NCBI RefSeq assembly: GCF_020080835.1
Contig: NC_058161.1
Coordinates: 28,282,837 to 28,346,836, forward strand
Source of the DNA: Cotesia glomerata
Taxonomy: Eukaryota; Arthropoda; Insecta; Hymenoptera; Braconidae
DNA length: 64,000 nt
Direction: 5' to 3'
A program made the position numbers and the translations under genes. Shown one piece after another: positions 49,174-62,250 of the stretch. The notes under the pieces are model-generated. The model searched no databases and was not told the origin of the DNA. It worked only from the letters and a program-made list of their open reading frames with translations. Positions within the stretch are counted from its first letter, which is position 1, and each line of letters opens with the position of its first letter.

Positions 49174-50033
49174 AAATTAGGAAAACGGTTGACCCTAAAG
49201 GCCATCCCTGCAACTTCCCGCTAATTCCGTTAATACCTGGCCGCTTTTTTGAGCTCTTCGAGCTCAAAAGTACAATCTGTGTGTTGTTTTAAGCTCTCCA
49301 AGCTCAAAAAGATACCTTTTCTATGCTTTTGAGCTCTTTGAGCTCAAAAGTCTGATAGAAGTTTCATAGAACACTATTTTTTGAATGTTCATACCGCAAT
49401 AACTTTTGAATGAATGAACCGATTTTTACGCGATTGGCGGAATTCTACGCAGTTTTTTAAGCCTCATAAAGAATTTCTAAGTTTCAATTGGTCAAACTAG
49501 AAATTTCGGAGTAACTCTGAAAAAACACTTTTTTCGGTTTTCTTTCGTTCACGATATCTCTGGAACGAATCAACCGATTTTGACCGGATTGGCGGCGATC
49601 GACGTGGTTTTTCAAGGTTGAGAGCTGATTAGTTTTGGGAATCGATCGGTTGAGCCGTTTAAAAGTTATCCCAAAAAAACCACTTCAGAAAAAATTTTTT
49701 TTCCTACTTTTTTTTAGATTTCTCCAAATTTCTCAAAATCTATCGGTCCGAATCGGTTCAAATTTTTAGGAAATCTAAGTTTGGCGAAGCCCTTTCGAAT
49801 GGCACCAACCGCGATGAAATCGGTTCAACCGTTCAAAAGTTATAAGAGGTTTACATACTTACACACACACACACACATACAGACATAGTGATACCCTTGC
49901 GGGAATAGTCAGTAAAGCTTCCTAGGACCTCAAAACGTCGAGATCTGATGAAAACTCGATTTTCGAAAAACGGAGTAAAACCAATAACTTCCCGATTTTT
50001 GAAAATTTTCAATTTTCTTAGCGGGAAGTTAAA
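49174..50033 (+). repeat. Family R repeat, copy 6 (tandem to copy 5)
   Basis: Complete copy starting immediately after copy 5 at TTAGGAAAACGGTTGACCC. The short (CA)n tract is at 49861-49877. It ends TTAGCGGGAAGTTAAAA. The head-to-tail placement shares the TTAGG start with the previous end. Confidence 0.85.
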
Positions 50034-50192
50034 AAAACGTTTAAAAATATTTTTATACTTGTGACGTTATAATTCAGCTAACTATCCACTTTTCTCTCAG
50101 TGTAATTTAAGCTGTGTATGTCTATATTACTTATGACTTATGACTTATAATGAAGACAATTTTTTTCATTTTATTAATTTATATATCTATGA

Positions 50193-50411
50193 GATGATAG
50201 ATATTTATGTCATAAGGCCGTGAAGTGGCGGTTTTCTGACAGCGACGATATTTCGATATGAGCTTAAGGCTTGTGGCGGGAAGGTTCGAAACGGGCGTAA
50301 TTTTAACGGAAATTTACGCTCGTTTTCGAACATTCGCGTCACAAACATTAAAGCGAATATCGAAAAAAAGTCGTTGTCAAAATCGCCACTAAATGGCCGA
50401 ATGACATACAA
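50193..50411. repeat. Long imperfect palindrome (about 210 bp)
   Basis: TATGTCATAAGGCCG, AGTGGCGGTTTT, CGATATTTCGATAT and GGTTCGAAACGGGCGTAA on the left arm are mirrored by ACGCTCGTTTTCGAACATT, ATATCGAAAAAAAGTCG, AAATCGCCACT and GGCCGAATGACATA on the right. The arms are about 100 bp with scattered mismatches and almost no loop. Confidence 0.75.
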
Positions 50412-50808
50412 TATTTTTTGTTATTATCGCTCCATAAGTTAACTTTTGAGGGATAGGAGGCAAATAATGACATATTTAAATTTTATGAAGTTTTACAAGG
50501 GCAAAAAAAATTAATTTTATATTAACTATCTTTTTATTAATCTTAAAATCTTGCTCACGTCCAGAAAATGTAAATAACTTTTTATTAGTATTTATTCATG
50601 GCGTTGTTGTTATTTTATTAACATTAATTCCGCTTCGTAATAAACTAGCAGAAGAGAAATAATTAGCGCCACTCAATAATAACTAAGTTTAACATTGGCT
50701 AAAAATTATCGGTCAGTACGCTAGAATGTAACTTTTTTTTTTTACAATCTCTCTCAATTTCATCTGGGTATACACGAAAAGTTCGTAAAAAAAAAAGGAG
50801 GGGGTAAA

Positions 50809-50828
50809 ACTTCACGGCCTAGGCCGTG
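50809..50828. repeat. Perfect 20-bp palindrome
   Basis: TTCACGGCCTAGGCCGTGAA. The half-site GGCCGTGAA also starts the palindrome at 50217, so the two may bound one element of about 600 bp. Confidence 0.7.
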
Positions 50829-51156
50829 AAAAAAAGACGGTATGGTAGAGTCCCTTTACGGACGCCACCCAGCGCTCAGAAGTTGGACTTCTGGAGCGAG
50901 TATAACAAAAATTATGTTTTGATTGTTATCTCCTAAAATATGAAATTATAACCAAGGAAAAATGTTTGCTCGAAATTTTGTTAAATTTCAACCCTTCAGC
51001 ACTCTCGCTATGAGATTTTCTCTCACGCTCATCAATAACTCAAATTTTCTTTCAAATTTCAAATGGAATGACTATGTGATTTTTTTTCTATCTGACAAAA
51101 AATTAATATTATTTCAGATTACAATATTATTATTTTAATGGTTCTAAACGATAAAA

Positions 51157-51843
51157 AAATTAGGAAAACGGTTGACCCTGAAGGCCATCCCTGCAACTTT
51201 CCGCTAATTCCATACTTAGGCGCTTAAAATTGCACCAATGACGTTTTTGAGCTCTTCGAGCTCAAAAATACAATTTATGGGTTATTTTGAGCTCTCCGAG
51301 CTCGAAGAGATTGCTTTCTTATGCTTTAAAGCTCTTTGAGCTCAAAAGTCTGATAGAGATTTTATGACACTATTTCTTGAATTTTTAAACCGCAATAACT
51401 TTTGAATGAATAAACCGATTTTTACGCGGTTAGAAGCATTCGACGCAGTTTTTTAAGCCTCACAAAGAATCTTCAATTTTGAATTGATCGCGCTAGGAAT
51501 TTGGAGTTATTCCGAAAAAACACTTTTTTCGGTTTTCTTTCGTTCACGATATCTCTCGAACGAATCAACCGATTTTGACCGGACTGGTGGCGATCGACGT
51601 AGTTTTTTGAGGTTAAGAGCTGATTAGTTTTTGGAATTGAACTATTAAGCCATTTAAAAGTTATTCCAAAAACACCACATTTGAAAAAAAATTTTTTTTC
51701 AGTTTTTTGAAGATTTCTCAAAATCTATTGATCTGAATCGGTCCAAATAGTTTTCAAAATCTAAGTTTGGTCAAGCCCTTTCGAATGGCACCAACTGCGA
51801 TGAAATCGGTCAAGCCGTTCAAAAGTTATAAGCGGTTCACATA

Positions 51844-51879
<36 letters not shown>

Positions 51880-51882
51880 TAC
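51157..51882 (+). repeat. Family R repeat, copy 7, left part
   Basis: Starts TTAGGAAAACGGTTGACCC and runs to the (CA)n tract at 51849-51882. Interrupted by a second R1-clade tail; resumes at 52146. Confidence 0.85.
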
Positions 51883-52145
51883 AAGATAGAAGGAAGGTAG
51901 TTAGATAGAAGGAAGGTAGTTAACACCTTAGCCACCAGAAGGAAGAGCAGTAGCTAGATCCTCCCTTCACGAAGTAATGCCTGACGGCGGTTTCCATGAG
52001 GGATTAGAGGAAAGAAGGAAAAGGGGTTTAGGGTTTAGTGGGTAGGGGCGTTAGTGTCGAGTTTTAGTATGACGTTGCGTCGAGTCGCCACATATCCAGG
52101 CCAAACAGCTATGCCTAGAATCCGTAAAGGATTCCCCCCTTAAAA
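51883..52145 (+). mobile_element. Second R1-clade insertion, 3' untranslated region only
   Basis: Matches 48730-48975 almost base for base. It starts at the stop codon context AGATAGAAGGAAGGTAGTT, of which the first 19 bp are duplicated in tandem, and ends GGATTCCCCCCTTAAAAAAC followed by (CA)n. Severe 5' truncation of the same element as at 47355, again inside the CA tract of a family R copy. Confidence 0.85.
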
Positions 52146-52318
52146 AACACACACACACACATACAGACACCGTGACAACCTCGCAGGGATAGTCAGGGAA
52201 GCTTCCTATGACCTTTAAACGTCGAGATCTGATGAAAACTCGATTTTTGCAAAACGGGGTGAAAACAATAACTTCCCGATTTTTGAAAATCTTCGATTTT
52301 CTTAGCGGGAAGTTAAAA
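52146..52318 (+). repeat. Family R repeat, copy 7, right part
   Basis: Short (CA)n, ACAGACACCGTGACAACCTC, the TCGAGATCTGATGAAAACTC block and the closing end TTAGCGGGAAGTT. Confidence 0.85.
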
Positions 52319-52903
52319 ATACAATAAATTTTATTAACTCTGTGAGATATTTTCTCATCGCAATAGTAAAGTAGGCGGGACAGAATTTAAGAAATCGGGT
52401 CTGATCGGTACAGTTCAGAGGTTTCCGTAAGAGTGCACTTGTATTTGGGATGTATTGTTATTAAATATTATTTTTAAATAAGTCAATTTTTTTTTTTTTT
52501 TTTTTTTTTGTAAGAAATTTATCTTGTTTGAGATTTTAAGATTATAAGCATGCGTGCGCATGCACAAAAGGCGTGAGATTTTTTCTCTTCGCGCGAATAA
52601 TGATATTAAATCGTCTTGTGTGAGTGCTGAAGGGTTAAAATTTAACGAATTTTCACAAAGTTTTACAAAAATTCTTAAAATTTCGTATTATTCTAAAAAA
52701 TTTTTGTAAAGTTTAATGAAATTTTACCACAGTCTCGTAATATAATATCAACCACTAAAGTTTAGTGTTCGAGCCCAACCGACATCAAATTTTTTCACTA
52801 AAAACTTAAGCAATAAATTTCTACCTAAGAAATTTTATAAATTAAAATAAAATAATTTTTTCCTAGCTATAATTTATTTATAACTATTTGTCCATAAATC
52901 CAG

Positions 52904-53745
52904 ATTACAGCCTATGAGACAGTCGACAGCCACACAGCGATAACTAGTTTTCGTATAGTAACAGTGCAAATAGCGCCATTTATTTACATAAACGAAACAA
53001 CTCATGAATGGCAAGGCTATTGCATCGACTTGTTAACAGAAATCCAAGGCATAATGAATTTTGAATATGAATTGTACGAATCTCCTGACGGAAACTTTGG
53101 AGCAATGAACGAACAAGGGGAATGGAACGGCATGATAAAGGAGCTGATTGACAAGCGTGCTGATATCGCATTAGGGACACTTTCTGTAATGGCGGAGCGT
53201 GAAAACGTGGTTGACTTCACAGTACCGTACTACGATCTCGTTGGAATATCGATCTTGATCCGTAAGAAGAAGGAAGAGACATCTTTGTTCAACTTTTTGA
53301 CGGTACTTAACCGAACAGTGTGGTTATGTATTTTGGGCGCTTACTTCTTTACCAGTTTTCTCATGTGGATATTCGATCGATGGTCCCCATACAGCTACCA
53401 GAACAACAGGGAAAAGTACAAGGATGACGAGGAAAAACGCGTCTTCCATTTAAAAGAGTGTCTCTGGTTTTGTATGACGTCACTTACTCCTCAAGGCGGC
53501 GGGGAAGCCCCCAAAAATCTATCTGGGCGCCTTGTAGCTGCCACCTGGTGGCTGTTTGGGTTCATTATTATTGCATCCTACACGGCTAATTTAGCGGCTT
53601 ATTTGACTGTGGCACGATTGGAGCAGCCTATTGAGTCACTTGATGACCTCAGCAAACAATATAAGGTCCAGTATAGTCCGATTAAGCCCTCTGAAGCTTA
53701 CACCTACTTTAAACGGATGGCTGCTATTGAGGATAAATTCTATGA
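52904..53745 (+). CDS. Ir25a: IR25a exon 3: S1, M1, pore loop, M2 and start of S2
   Basis: Encodes residues 425 to 704 plus two bases. It opens with ITAYETVDSHTAITSFRIV, so the exon begins at the AAATCCAG acceptor, upstream of the first possible methionine-like codon. S1 has GYCIDLLTEI and TLSVMAERENVVDFTVPYYD; R523 is the position of the conserved glutamate-receptor arginine. M1 spans about 563-581 (WLCILGAYFFTSFLMWIF). The pore loop has SLTPQGGGEAPKNLSGRL (about 617-634). The following helix carries SYTANLAAYLTV (649-660), the channel-gate signature, with Tyr where many IR25a sequences have Phe. The donor is TATGA|GTGAGT at 53746. These blocks are close to diagnostic for IR25a. The frame is intact. 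Confidence 0.95.
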
Positions 53746-53918
53746 GTGAGTTATTTGTTTTATTATTTTGGAATTGAGTTAAGAAAATTTTATGAAAATT
53801 TATTTACTATAGGGTGTGTCAATTTTAGGCGACTTTTTTTTTTCAATGAAAAAACAGGCTGAAAACTTGCATGAAGGTGAGAACAGAAGCCTGTTCAAAG
53901 CGGAGCTCTTAATATTAA

Positions 53919-54916
53919 CCCGACTAGAAATTTCAGTGAGGCAGTGATTTGGCGCAAGTAAGGCATGCCGAATTCCAAACTTGCAGTAAGTGAGGCATCC
54001 AAACCAGGCCGAAGTTTGGGATGTAACGCAGTTGCGAGGCTCAGCCTAACTTGGCTTCCTGATTAGGTTGCAGTTTGGAAACCAAATTCGCAACGAAGAA
54101 TCCAAATCTAATTCTTTCTTGATTTTTAGCTTTTTTATTATCAAGCGAAAATTAATAATAACTAATGCTTATTTTTTTATCTTCTTTTACTATTTTAAGT
54201 ATAAATATTAAATTTAGGACTAAATTTATTAAATATTTCATGAATAAAAAAAAAACAAATTCTTTGTTGCTTTTATTTGATATTATTTTTATTATTTAAT
54301 TTTATTTTTTCTGTAATTTTTTTTTGTTTTTTGGAGCGTTTTTTAATGTGAAGAGGTTTTTTTGATTGGTAGATTTGATAAGTCAAGGGGGAAGGAGATG
54401 ATGGAGGAGTTAGATACACTAATCACACATAATACTTAACTTTACTTCACACTCGCCTTAATAGTAATTATTAATTATTAAAAATCGTACATGTCGAACG
54501 CGAGACTCGAACACGGTACCCGACGCACGAGGGCCCTATACCATACCGCGACGCTACGCCGATGATGAGCGACCTCTTACTTCAAGATACTTATAAGCAC
54601 AACCAATGTTCGGCTTGCCTAATTTAAAACAAATAAGATTCGAATTGGGCTAGCCTAAGTTTGGAAAGCCAAGTTCGCTCCAAACTAGCAAAACTCAGGT
54701 TATCGTTACTTGAAACCAGTTCGGCGTTCCCATGATATATCAGACTTAAGGAATCCATGAAACTTTCCTAGTTACGTTCAAATATGGCAAGCCAAACATT
54801 TTGTTCTGCCTACCTTGGTTTTTATGAGGTACAACCTAGGCAAGCCTAAGTTAGGCAAGCCAAACTTGCCCCGAATTGGTTCTTCGGCATGTGCCTCACT
54901 GAAATTTCTAGTCGGG
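53919..54916. mobile_element. CCCGACTAG-ended element with GGCAAGCC words
   Basis: The ends CCCGACTAGAAATTTCAGTG and CACTGAAATTTCTAGTCGGG are inverted copies extending about 30 bp. Flanking dinucleotides are AA and TA, so a target duplication is not proven. The interior carries palindromic words such as AGGCAAGCCAAACTTGCC and TTCGGCTTGCC in both orientations, and a tRNA-like segment at 54487-54570. Confidence 0.7.
54487..54570 (-). pseudogene. tRNA-like segment, degenerate
   Basis: On the minus strand GGCGTAGCGTCGCGGTATGG resembles box A and GTGTTCGAGTCTCGCG a box B. Stems are imperfect. It lies inside the CCCGACTAG element and is more likely a captured or SINE-derived segment than a working tRNA gene. 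Confidence 0.45.
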
Positions 54917-54929
54917 TACATGAGACACC

Positions 54930-56177
54930 ATGTTTATATGTACAATACACAAATACTCTCTTAAATACACACTTTTATATGTATAGAACTAAAAGGCTTA
55001 ACCTTGGAAAGATTTGAAGCCAAAAATCTTCTCCTACTCCGTTTTAGAGTACTTTGGCAAGAAACGCTGAAGTTCGTTAAACGTTTGGAATGCCTAACTT
55101 GCAGGAAATTATAAAATCCAAAGGTCTACGGAAGTTCGGTTTGCCAAACTTGAAAATAATTGGGGCCATCTATGGTAAGATGAAGTTTGGCGAATGTTTG
55201 GAATGCCTCACTTGCAGGAAATTATAAAATCCAAAGGTCTACGGAAGTTCGGTTTACCAAACTTAAAGGTAATTAGGGACATTTATGGCAAGCCAAACTT
55301 CGGCAAATCTTTGGTTATCGTTACTTCCAGCTAGTCAGGCATTCCAAAGGTTCGCCGAAGTTCGGCTTGCCATATGAATAATTACTGAAAGAGCGGAACA
55401 GCGGGGATCAGGTTTAGGTCTGGATATCTCAATTAAAACGCGTAAATTATTATCAAAATTAACACTAGGGATTTATTTATAATAAATACATTAAATATTT
55501 AATATGTTAAATAGCGGATTGTTTAAATAAAAGCGGATTTATAATATACAGCGTGGGTAGCACAAGCGATGCCGGTTGACACGTGGGTGAACACTCTGCC
55601 GGCACTGTAAAAGCGGTGAAATAAATGCACAAATAACACAATTTAACTGTGACAAACTAAAGCGAATTATTAGCGGTTAATTTAAGCAATTTAAATTATA
55701 AAAATAGCGAAATGCGGTTAATTAACAATAAGCGAAAGCAAAGCGGAATTAATGGCGACTAGTTGCAGCGAAAGCGTGGAAGCGAAAGATAATAATAATA
55801 ATAATGCGTCTTCTTCCTCGTCGACTTGGGGAAGAAGGCTGATTGCGCATGTCAGCGGAGCGATCAGCCAATCACACCACCGAGACATGGCGTGATCAGT
55901 CAAGCTAAGCATTCATAGGCGGTTAGTTTTTGCGGGAACTAGCGGTGGACAGGTGCGTCTCTTGGATTTGGGAGTCCCCCAGGAGCGAGTTAATCGCTAC
56001 TGGGCCTTGTTCACCGAACATCATAGATGTCCCAAATTACATGCAAATTTGGCATACCAATCTTCGTTTTGCCTAACGTGGATTTAAGAAGGCGCAAATT
56101 AGGCTTGCCTAAGTTAGGCAAGCCAAACTTGCCCCTCACTAATTCTTCGGCATTCCTCACTACAATTTCTACTCGGG
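54930..56177. mobile_element. Related GGCAAGCC-word element, rearranged
   Basis: The right end TTCGGCATTCCTCACTACAA then TTTCTACTCGGG (ending 56177) is a variant of the end at 54916. The interior again holds AAGTTCGGTTTGCCAAACTT words, with a near-duplicate pair at about 55070-55130 and 55190-55260. The matching left end was not found. 55385-56020 is a separate insert rich in AGCGG words, unclassified. Confidence 0.5.
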
Positions 56178-56520
56178 AATCTCCTTTACAAAAAAATGTG
56201 AGGCGGTGAGCAAGGTATTTCTGCTTTGGAATATATCAAATAAAAAACTTATTTAGTGTATATAATCATTATACAACCTCTTATGATATAAAAAATTTAG
56301 TTCATTTAAATTAATTCAGTAGATGTTATTTTATTGATTAAAAAAAGTAATTACTTCCCCGAAGCGCTGCTATTCTAAATGAATAATTTATGTTAAATCA
56401 CACTGCCAGTCATTTTTATTAATTATTTATCGGATTATAAACACAGCAAAATATTAAATGCAGCTATGAATTACGCATGTTGCAAGTGCAGTTCTAACCA
56501 AAGTAAATATTTAAACCATA

Positions 56521-56686
56521 CAGTCAACGCTCTTTGTATTTGACTCGCCCATGCAGGACCATTTTCTGTATTTGACTCGTCCTTGTCCATAAGAGCTGTG
56601 TAAAATCGTCAAATACAGAGGAAGAATGTGGTCAAATACAGAGAGCGGTCAAATACAGAGAGGTCCAATACAGAGAGCGTCGACTG
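56521..56686. mobile_element. 166-bp MITE, pogo/Tigger-like ends
   Basis: The ends CAGTCAACGCTCTTTGTATT and, reversed, CAGTCGACGCTCTCTGTATT are flanked by TA (56519-56520 and 56687-56688). The word GTATTTGACTCG and its reverse GTCAAATACAGAG fill the interior. TA-flanked CAGTCGACGCTC-type ends are familiar from insect pogo-like MITEs. Confidence 0.75.
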
Positions 56687-56760
56687 TAATCTTCATTATA
56701 ACTTTTGTACTAAATCGGTCAACTATACTATGAAAATTTTCAATTAATTTTTACTTTTCA

Positions 56761-57278
56761 CCCGTGCAAAAAAAAATTTGTTTCATTATGAATTTCATTG
56801 TGAATTTGATAATGAAATTCAGATTTTGAAACAAATATGAGTTTGATAATGAATTAGCTATAAAAATCCTCTAATTTTCTATTGCAGCTGAATCTAACAG
56901 CTAACCAACAGCTGAAATCTAATAATTTAATGGGTTATTTTTAAAAACTTACTTGTCAGTTTAAACAAGTGATAAGTACATTATAAAAATCGTATATTTC
57001 CAGCTTTGAAGAAGATTCAAAATTGTTGAATCTAAAGAAATTAAGACAACGAAGAGGAGTAATTCATGATGAATTTGATGATAATAAATCTATTTAAAAA
57101 AAAATTATTTGTGACTCTTATGTAAGCGTTAACAAGATTTAAAATTTATTTTTAAAAATATATATCTATTGTTTACAGTTCGTTATTTGTGCTATTACAA
57201 AAAAAAATTTATTTATTGAATAATTTAAAAAAGAAATAAACTAAAAAATATATTTCATTCTGCATTATTAAATTAAGT

Positions 57279-57309
<31 letters not shown>

Positions 57310-58082
57310 TGATAATTATTTATGATTTATAATAAACTTATTATGAATCAAGTATTAAGGTAAGATCAAATTAATATAAAATTTATAACCTTTTTATGAT
57401 CAATTTATTATGAATCAAGTATTAATTTTATATGGTTCCATGATTTTTGTTGATTACTGTTAAATTAGTAAGGTAAAAGCCCCAATATATGATCATGTAC
57501 CAGTATATGATCACTCCATGTATTTGTATATCTATATTCACAAATATAGGTATACAAATACATGGAGTGATCATATACTGGTACGTGATCATCTATTGGG
57601 GCTTTTACCTTAATACATTTCCTCTAAGTTAAATAAAATAGTTTTTTTTTTTTTTTTTTTTGAAATTTCGGGGGTAAAAACAAAAAATACAATTATAAAA
57701 TAAAACATATTTATCTTATAATTAATTCAATATGACTCTCGTACTAAATTGATAATCATTATCATCAAATTCATCATGAATTACTCCTCTTCGTTGTCTT
57801 AATTTCTTTAGATTCAACAATTTTGAATCTTCTTCAAAGCTGGAAATATACGATTTTTATAATGTACTTATCACTTGTTTAAAGTGAAAAGTAAGTTTTT
57901 AAAAATAACCCATTAAATTATTAGATTTCAGCTGTTGGTTAGCTGTTAGATTCAGCTGCAATAGAAAATTAGAGGATTTTTATAGCTAATTCATTATCAA
58001 ACTCATATTTGTTTCAAAATCTGAATTTCATTATCAAATTCACAATGAAATTCATAACGAAACAAATTTTTTTTTGCACGGG
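56761..58082. mobile_element. CCCGTGC-ended element with 320-bp inverted ends
   Basis: The left end CCCGTGCAAAAAAAAATTTG and the right end TTTTTTTTTGCACGGG are inverted copies that continue for about 320 bp on each side (compare 57005-57085 with 57765-57845). CA flanks both sides (56759-56760 and 58083-58084). Subterminal words are AATTTCATTATGAATTTG type. No protein. A smaller MITE is nested inside. Confidence 0.82.
57471..57610. mobile_element. 140-bp palindromic MITE, TA target
   Basis: AGGTAAAAGCCCCAATATAT, then GATCATGTACCAGTATATGA, reads back as the reverse complement on the right and ends TTGGGGCTTTTACCT. TA flanks both sides (57469-57470 and 57611-57612). Nearly the whole element is one hairpin. 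Confidence 0.78.
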
Positions 58083-58093
58083 CATAATCTTTT

Positions 58094-58242
58094 AACTTCC
58101 CGCTAAGAAAATCGAAGATTTTCAAAAATCAGGAAGTTATTGTTTTCACCCCGTTTTGCAAAAATCGAGTTTTCATCAGATCTCGACGTTTGAAGGTCAC
58201 AGGAAGCTTCCCTGACTATCCCCGCGAGGTTGTCACGGCGTC

Positions 58243-58318
<76 letters not shown>

Positions 58319-59003
58319 TATGTGAACCGCTTATAACTTTTGAACGGCTTGACCGATTTCATCGCGGTTGGTGCCATTCGAAAGGGCTTGACCAAACTTA
58401 GATTTTGAAAACTATTTAGACCGATTCAGATCAATAGATTTTGAGAAATCTTCAAAAAACTGAAAAAAAAAAATTTTTCAAATGTGGTTTTTGGAATAAC
58501 TTTTAAACGGCTTGAAGGTTCAATTCCAAAACTAATCAGCTCTTAACCTCAAAAACCACGTCGATCGCCACCAGCCCGGTCAAAATCGGTTGATTCGTTC
58601 GAGAGATATCGTGAACGAAAGAAAACCGAAAAAGTGTTTTTTCAGAATAACTCCAAAATTCCTAGCGCGATCAATTCAAAGTTTGAGATTCTTTGTGAGG
58701 CTTGAAAAACTGCGTCGAATGCTGCCAACCGCGCGAAAATTGGTTTATTCATTCCAAAAGTTATTGCGGTTTAAAAATTCAAAAAATAGTGTCTTATCAA
58801 ATCTCTATCAGACTTTTGAGCTCGAAGAGATCAAAAGCATAGGAAAACCATCTCTTTGAGCTTGGAGAGCTCAAAATAACCCATAAATTGTATTTTTGAG
58901 CTCAAAGAGCTCAAAAACGCCATTGGTGCAATTTTAAGCGCCTAAGTATGGAATTAGCGGGAAGTTGCAGGGATGGCCTTCAGGGTCAACCGTTTTCCTA
59001 ATT
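58094..59003 (-). repeat. Family R repeat, copy 8
   Basis: Complete reverse-orientation copy: AACTTCCCGCTAAGAAAATC on the left and TTAGCGGGAAGTTGCAGGG on the right, with a (GT)n tract at about 58243-58314. It sits 12 bp from the end of the CCCGTGC element. Confidence 0.85.
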
Positions 59004-59121
59004 TTTTACTATAGTACATATTACCGATGGACTTTATTTCCCTGATGTATTTACAATGACCAATGACCTATTATAATTTCAGTTCCGAATGAAGAATGCG
59101 CTAACTTGAAAATATAATTTT

Positions 59122-60342
<1,221 letters not shown>

Positions 60343-60414
60343 TCTTCAACAGAAATCTATTACTTATAAATTACAAAATATTTTTTTTTCAAAAAAATTC
60401 ACTTTCTATTACAG

Positions 60415-60753
60415 AATATGGAAAGACATGAGCTTAAACGACAGTCTATCAGAAATCGAACGTGCTAAATTAGCAGTCTGGGATTACCCAGTAAGCGACA
60501 AGTACACCAAGATGTTCCAACAAATGAAAGAAGCCGGGTTTCCTAAAACAAAAGAAGAAGCTATCAACCGTGTTCGTAAGAAATTGGAAGCCCACAACAA
60601 CACTGAATTCGCTTTTATTGGAGACGCTACAGAAATACGGTACCTGGAAATGACCAGCTGTGACTTGATTTCAATCGGCGAAGAGTTTTCCCGCAAGCCA
60701 TACGCTATTGCCGTTCAACAAGGGTCGCCTCTAAAAGATCAACTAAACAATGC
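60415..60753 (+). CDS. Ir25a: IR25a exon 4: main part of S2
   Basis: The first base completes Glu705 from exon 3 (GA|A) and the exon runs to residue 817 plus two bases. It encodes the second half of the ligand-binding domain: IWKDMSLNDSLSEIERAKLA, VWDYPVSDKYTKM, FAFIGDATEIRYLEM and EEFSRKPYAIAVQQGSPLKD. The Asp of GDATEIR (about residue 775) lies where glutamate receptors carry their ligand-binding acidic residue, an inference from family alignment. Acceptor TATTACAG at 60414, donor GC|GTAAGT at 60754. The frame upstream of 60415 belongs to a family R repeat and is not part of the protein. Confidence 0.95.
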
Positions 60754-61063
60754 GTAAGTAGCAATTTTAAGTTCTTTAAAACCATAAGGTAAAGTACACA
60801 GTACTTGAACACTCATAAAAATGTTATAATACAAAATTCATAAATTTATTATGAGTCATATGCGTATATTATAATTATTCAATGATACAGTAATTGATTT
60901 CTGTAAGTTTTTCAATAATAAATTAAAACAATTATATTTTTGTTATCTTAAAAGTTAACATGTCGAGAATAGCTGATAGATGCTATTTTTTTTTCATGAA
61001 AAAGTTACTAAACCGTAAATCGAACAATCAGTAAAAAAAACGGTGCATCATCATTTTAAGTGA

Positions 61064-61372
61064 AAAAAATTAGGAAAACGGTTGACTCTGAAGGCCATCC
61101 CTGCAACTTCCCGCTAATCCCATTCCTAGGCGCTTAAAATTGCACTTATGACTTTTTTGAGCTCTTCGAGCTTAAAAATATAAATTGTTTGTTATTTCGA
61201 GGTCTCTAAGCTCATAGAATTAGCTGTTCTAAGCTTTTGAGCTCTCCGAGCTCAAAAGACTGATGGAAGTTTAATAAAACAGTATTTTTTGAACTTTCAA
61301 ACTGCAATAATTTCTGAATGAATTAATCGATTTTCACGCGGTTGGCAGAATTCCACGCAGTTTTTTCAATTC
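61064..61372 (+). repeat. Family R repeat, copy 10 (right-truncated)
   Basis: Starts TTAGGAAAACGGTTGACTCTG and carries the AGCTC hairpins, then stops within the first module at ACGCAGTTTTTTCAATTCT and switches to unrelated DNA. Confidence 0.8.
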
Positions 61373-62250
61373 TATGATATCCACAGATTCGGTAGAATCT
61401 CGCGCCAAGTTCCGTTCAAATTCGTTGTAAACGGAGCGCCAGACTACCGAGTGTGTTGACTGTAAGCAGAACGGTATTTCGAGGTTGCAAAATTTTATTT
61501 AATTCGACGGTACTTCTTGTTCCTAAATTTTATATTATAACAGTAATTCATACTTTATTTTACTGATATCAATTAATTATATTCAATTATAACCATTAAT
61601 TTACTTGAAATTATTAAATTTTATCAGCACAAACTATAGCAAGCTCAAAAATTTCGATCCTGACTTTTTTTCGATGTAAAAAGTGACATGCCACAGACTA
61701 AGTAATTCGAGAATGCATGGTAATCCTCCAATAGATGGGAAACTACAGTTAAAAAAATAAATTTCACAGCTTGCATCTACACCCGCCAGGGTGCGCTGCA
61801 ATTATTTTTATATAAACTGTAGCTTCAAGGGGATAGTTTGCTATAAAAAATGCAGCCAACTTGAGATTTAAGTTAGTACCAATTGCAAATTTTTATTATA
61901 ATTACAAAAAATACTGAAATCCGAACAAAAACAGTTTCACTGTAAAAAATCGCGCCAAGTCCACGTTCATAAGACTATTAAGAAAAAAATTTTTTTCTTT
62001 ACAAAAAGATATAAAATAGAAAAATTAAAAAATCCAAGTAACCGATATGATTGTATATGATTTTCGGAAATTAAAAAAAATTTTGTTGTAAATTTAAAAA
62101 TTAAGAAAAAAATTTTGGAACGTACTTGGTGTGCGTCATTGTTTATTTAAATTTTTTTAAAGTCCTAGTAAATAGATTTTACGAATTTCATTAAAAGTAA
62201 AATATTTTGCAACCACGCACACTAAATACGTTCCAAAATATCACATAAAT
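61373..62250. other. Intronic stretch with small foldback
   Basis: AT-rich. TTTTGGAACGTACTTGGTGT (62113-62132) is mirrored by ACACTAAATACGTTCCAAAA (62219-62238), a foldback of about 125 bp. CGCGCCAAGT occurs at 61404 and 61951. No gene. Confidence 0.5.

Larger units (their letters stand above)
44397..52903 (+). other. IR25a intron 2
   Basis: Donor GTAAGT, acceptor AAATCCAG. It contains a CACGG-ended element, a foldback MITE, a duplicated block, three family R copies, two R1-clade insertions and a long palindrome, all listed separately. 45833-46138, 50033-50190, 50830-51150 and 52319-52903 hold no recognisable feature. Confidence 0.8.
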
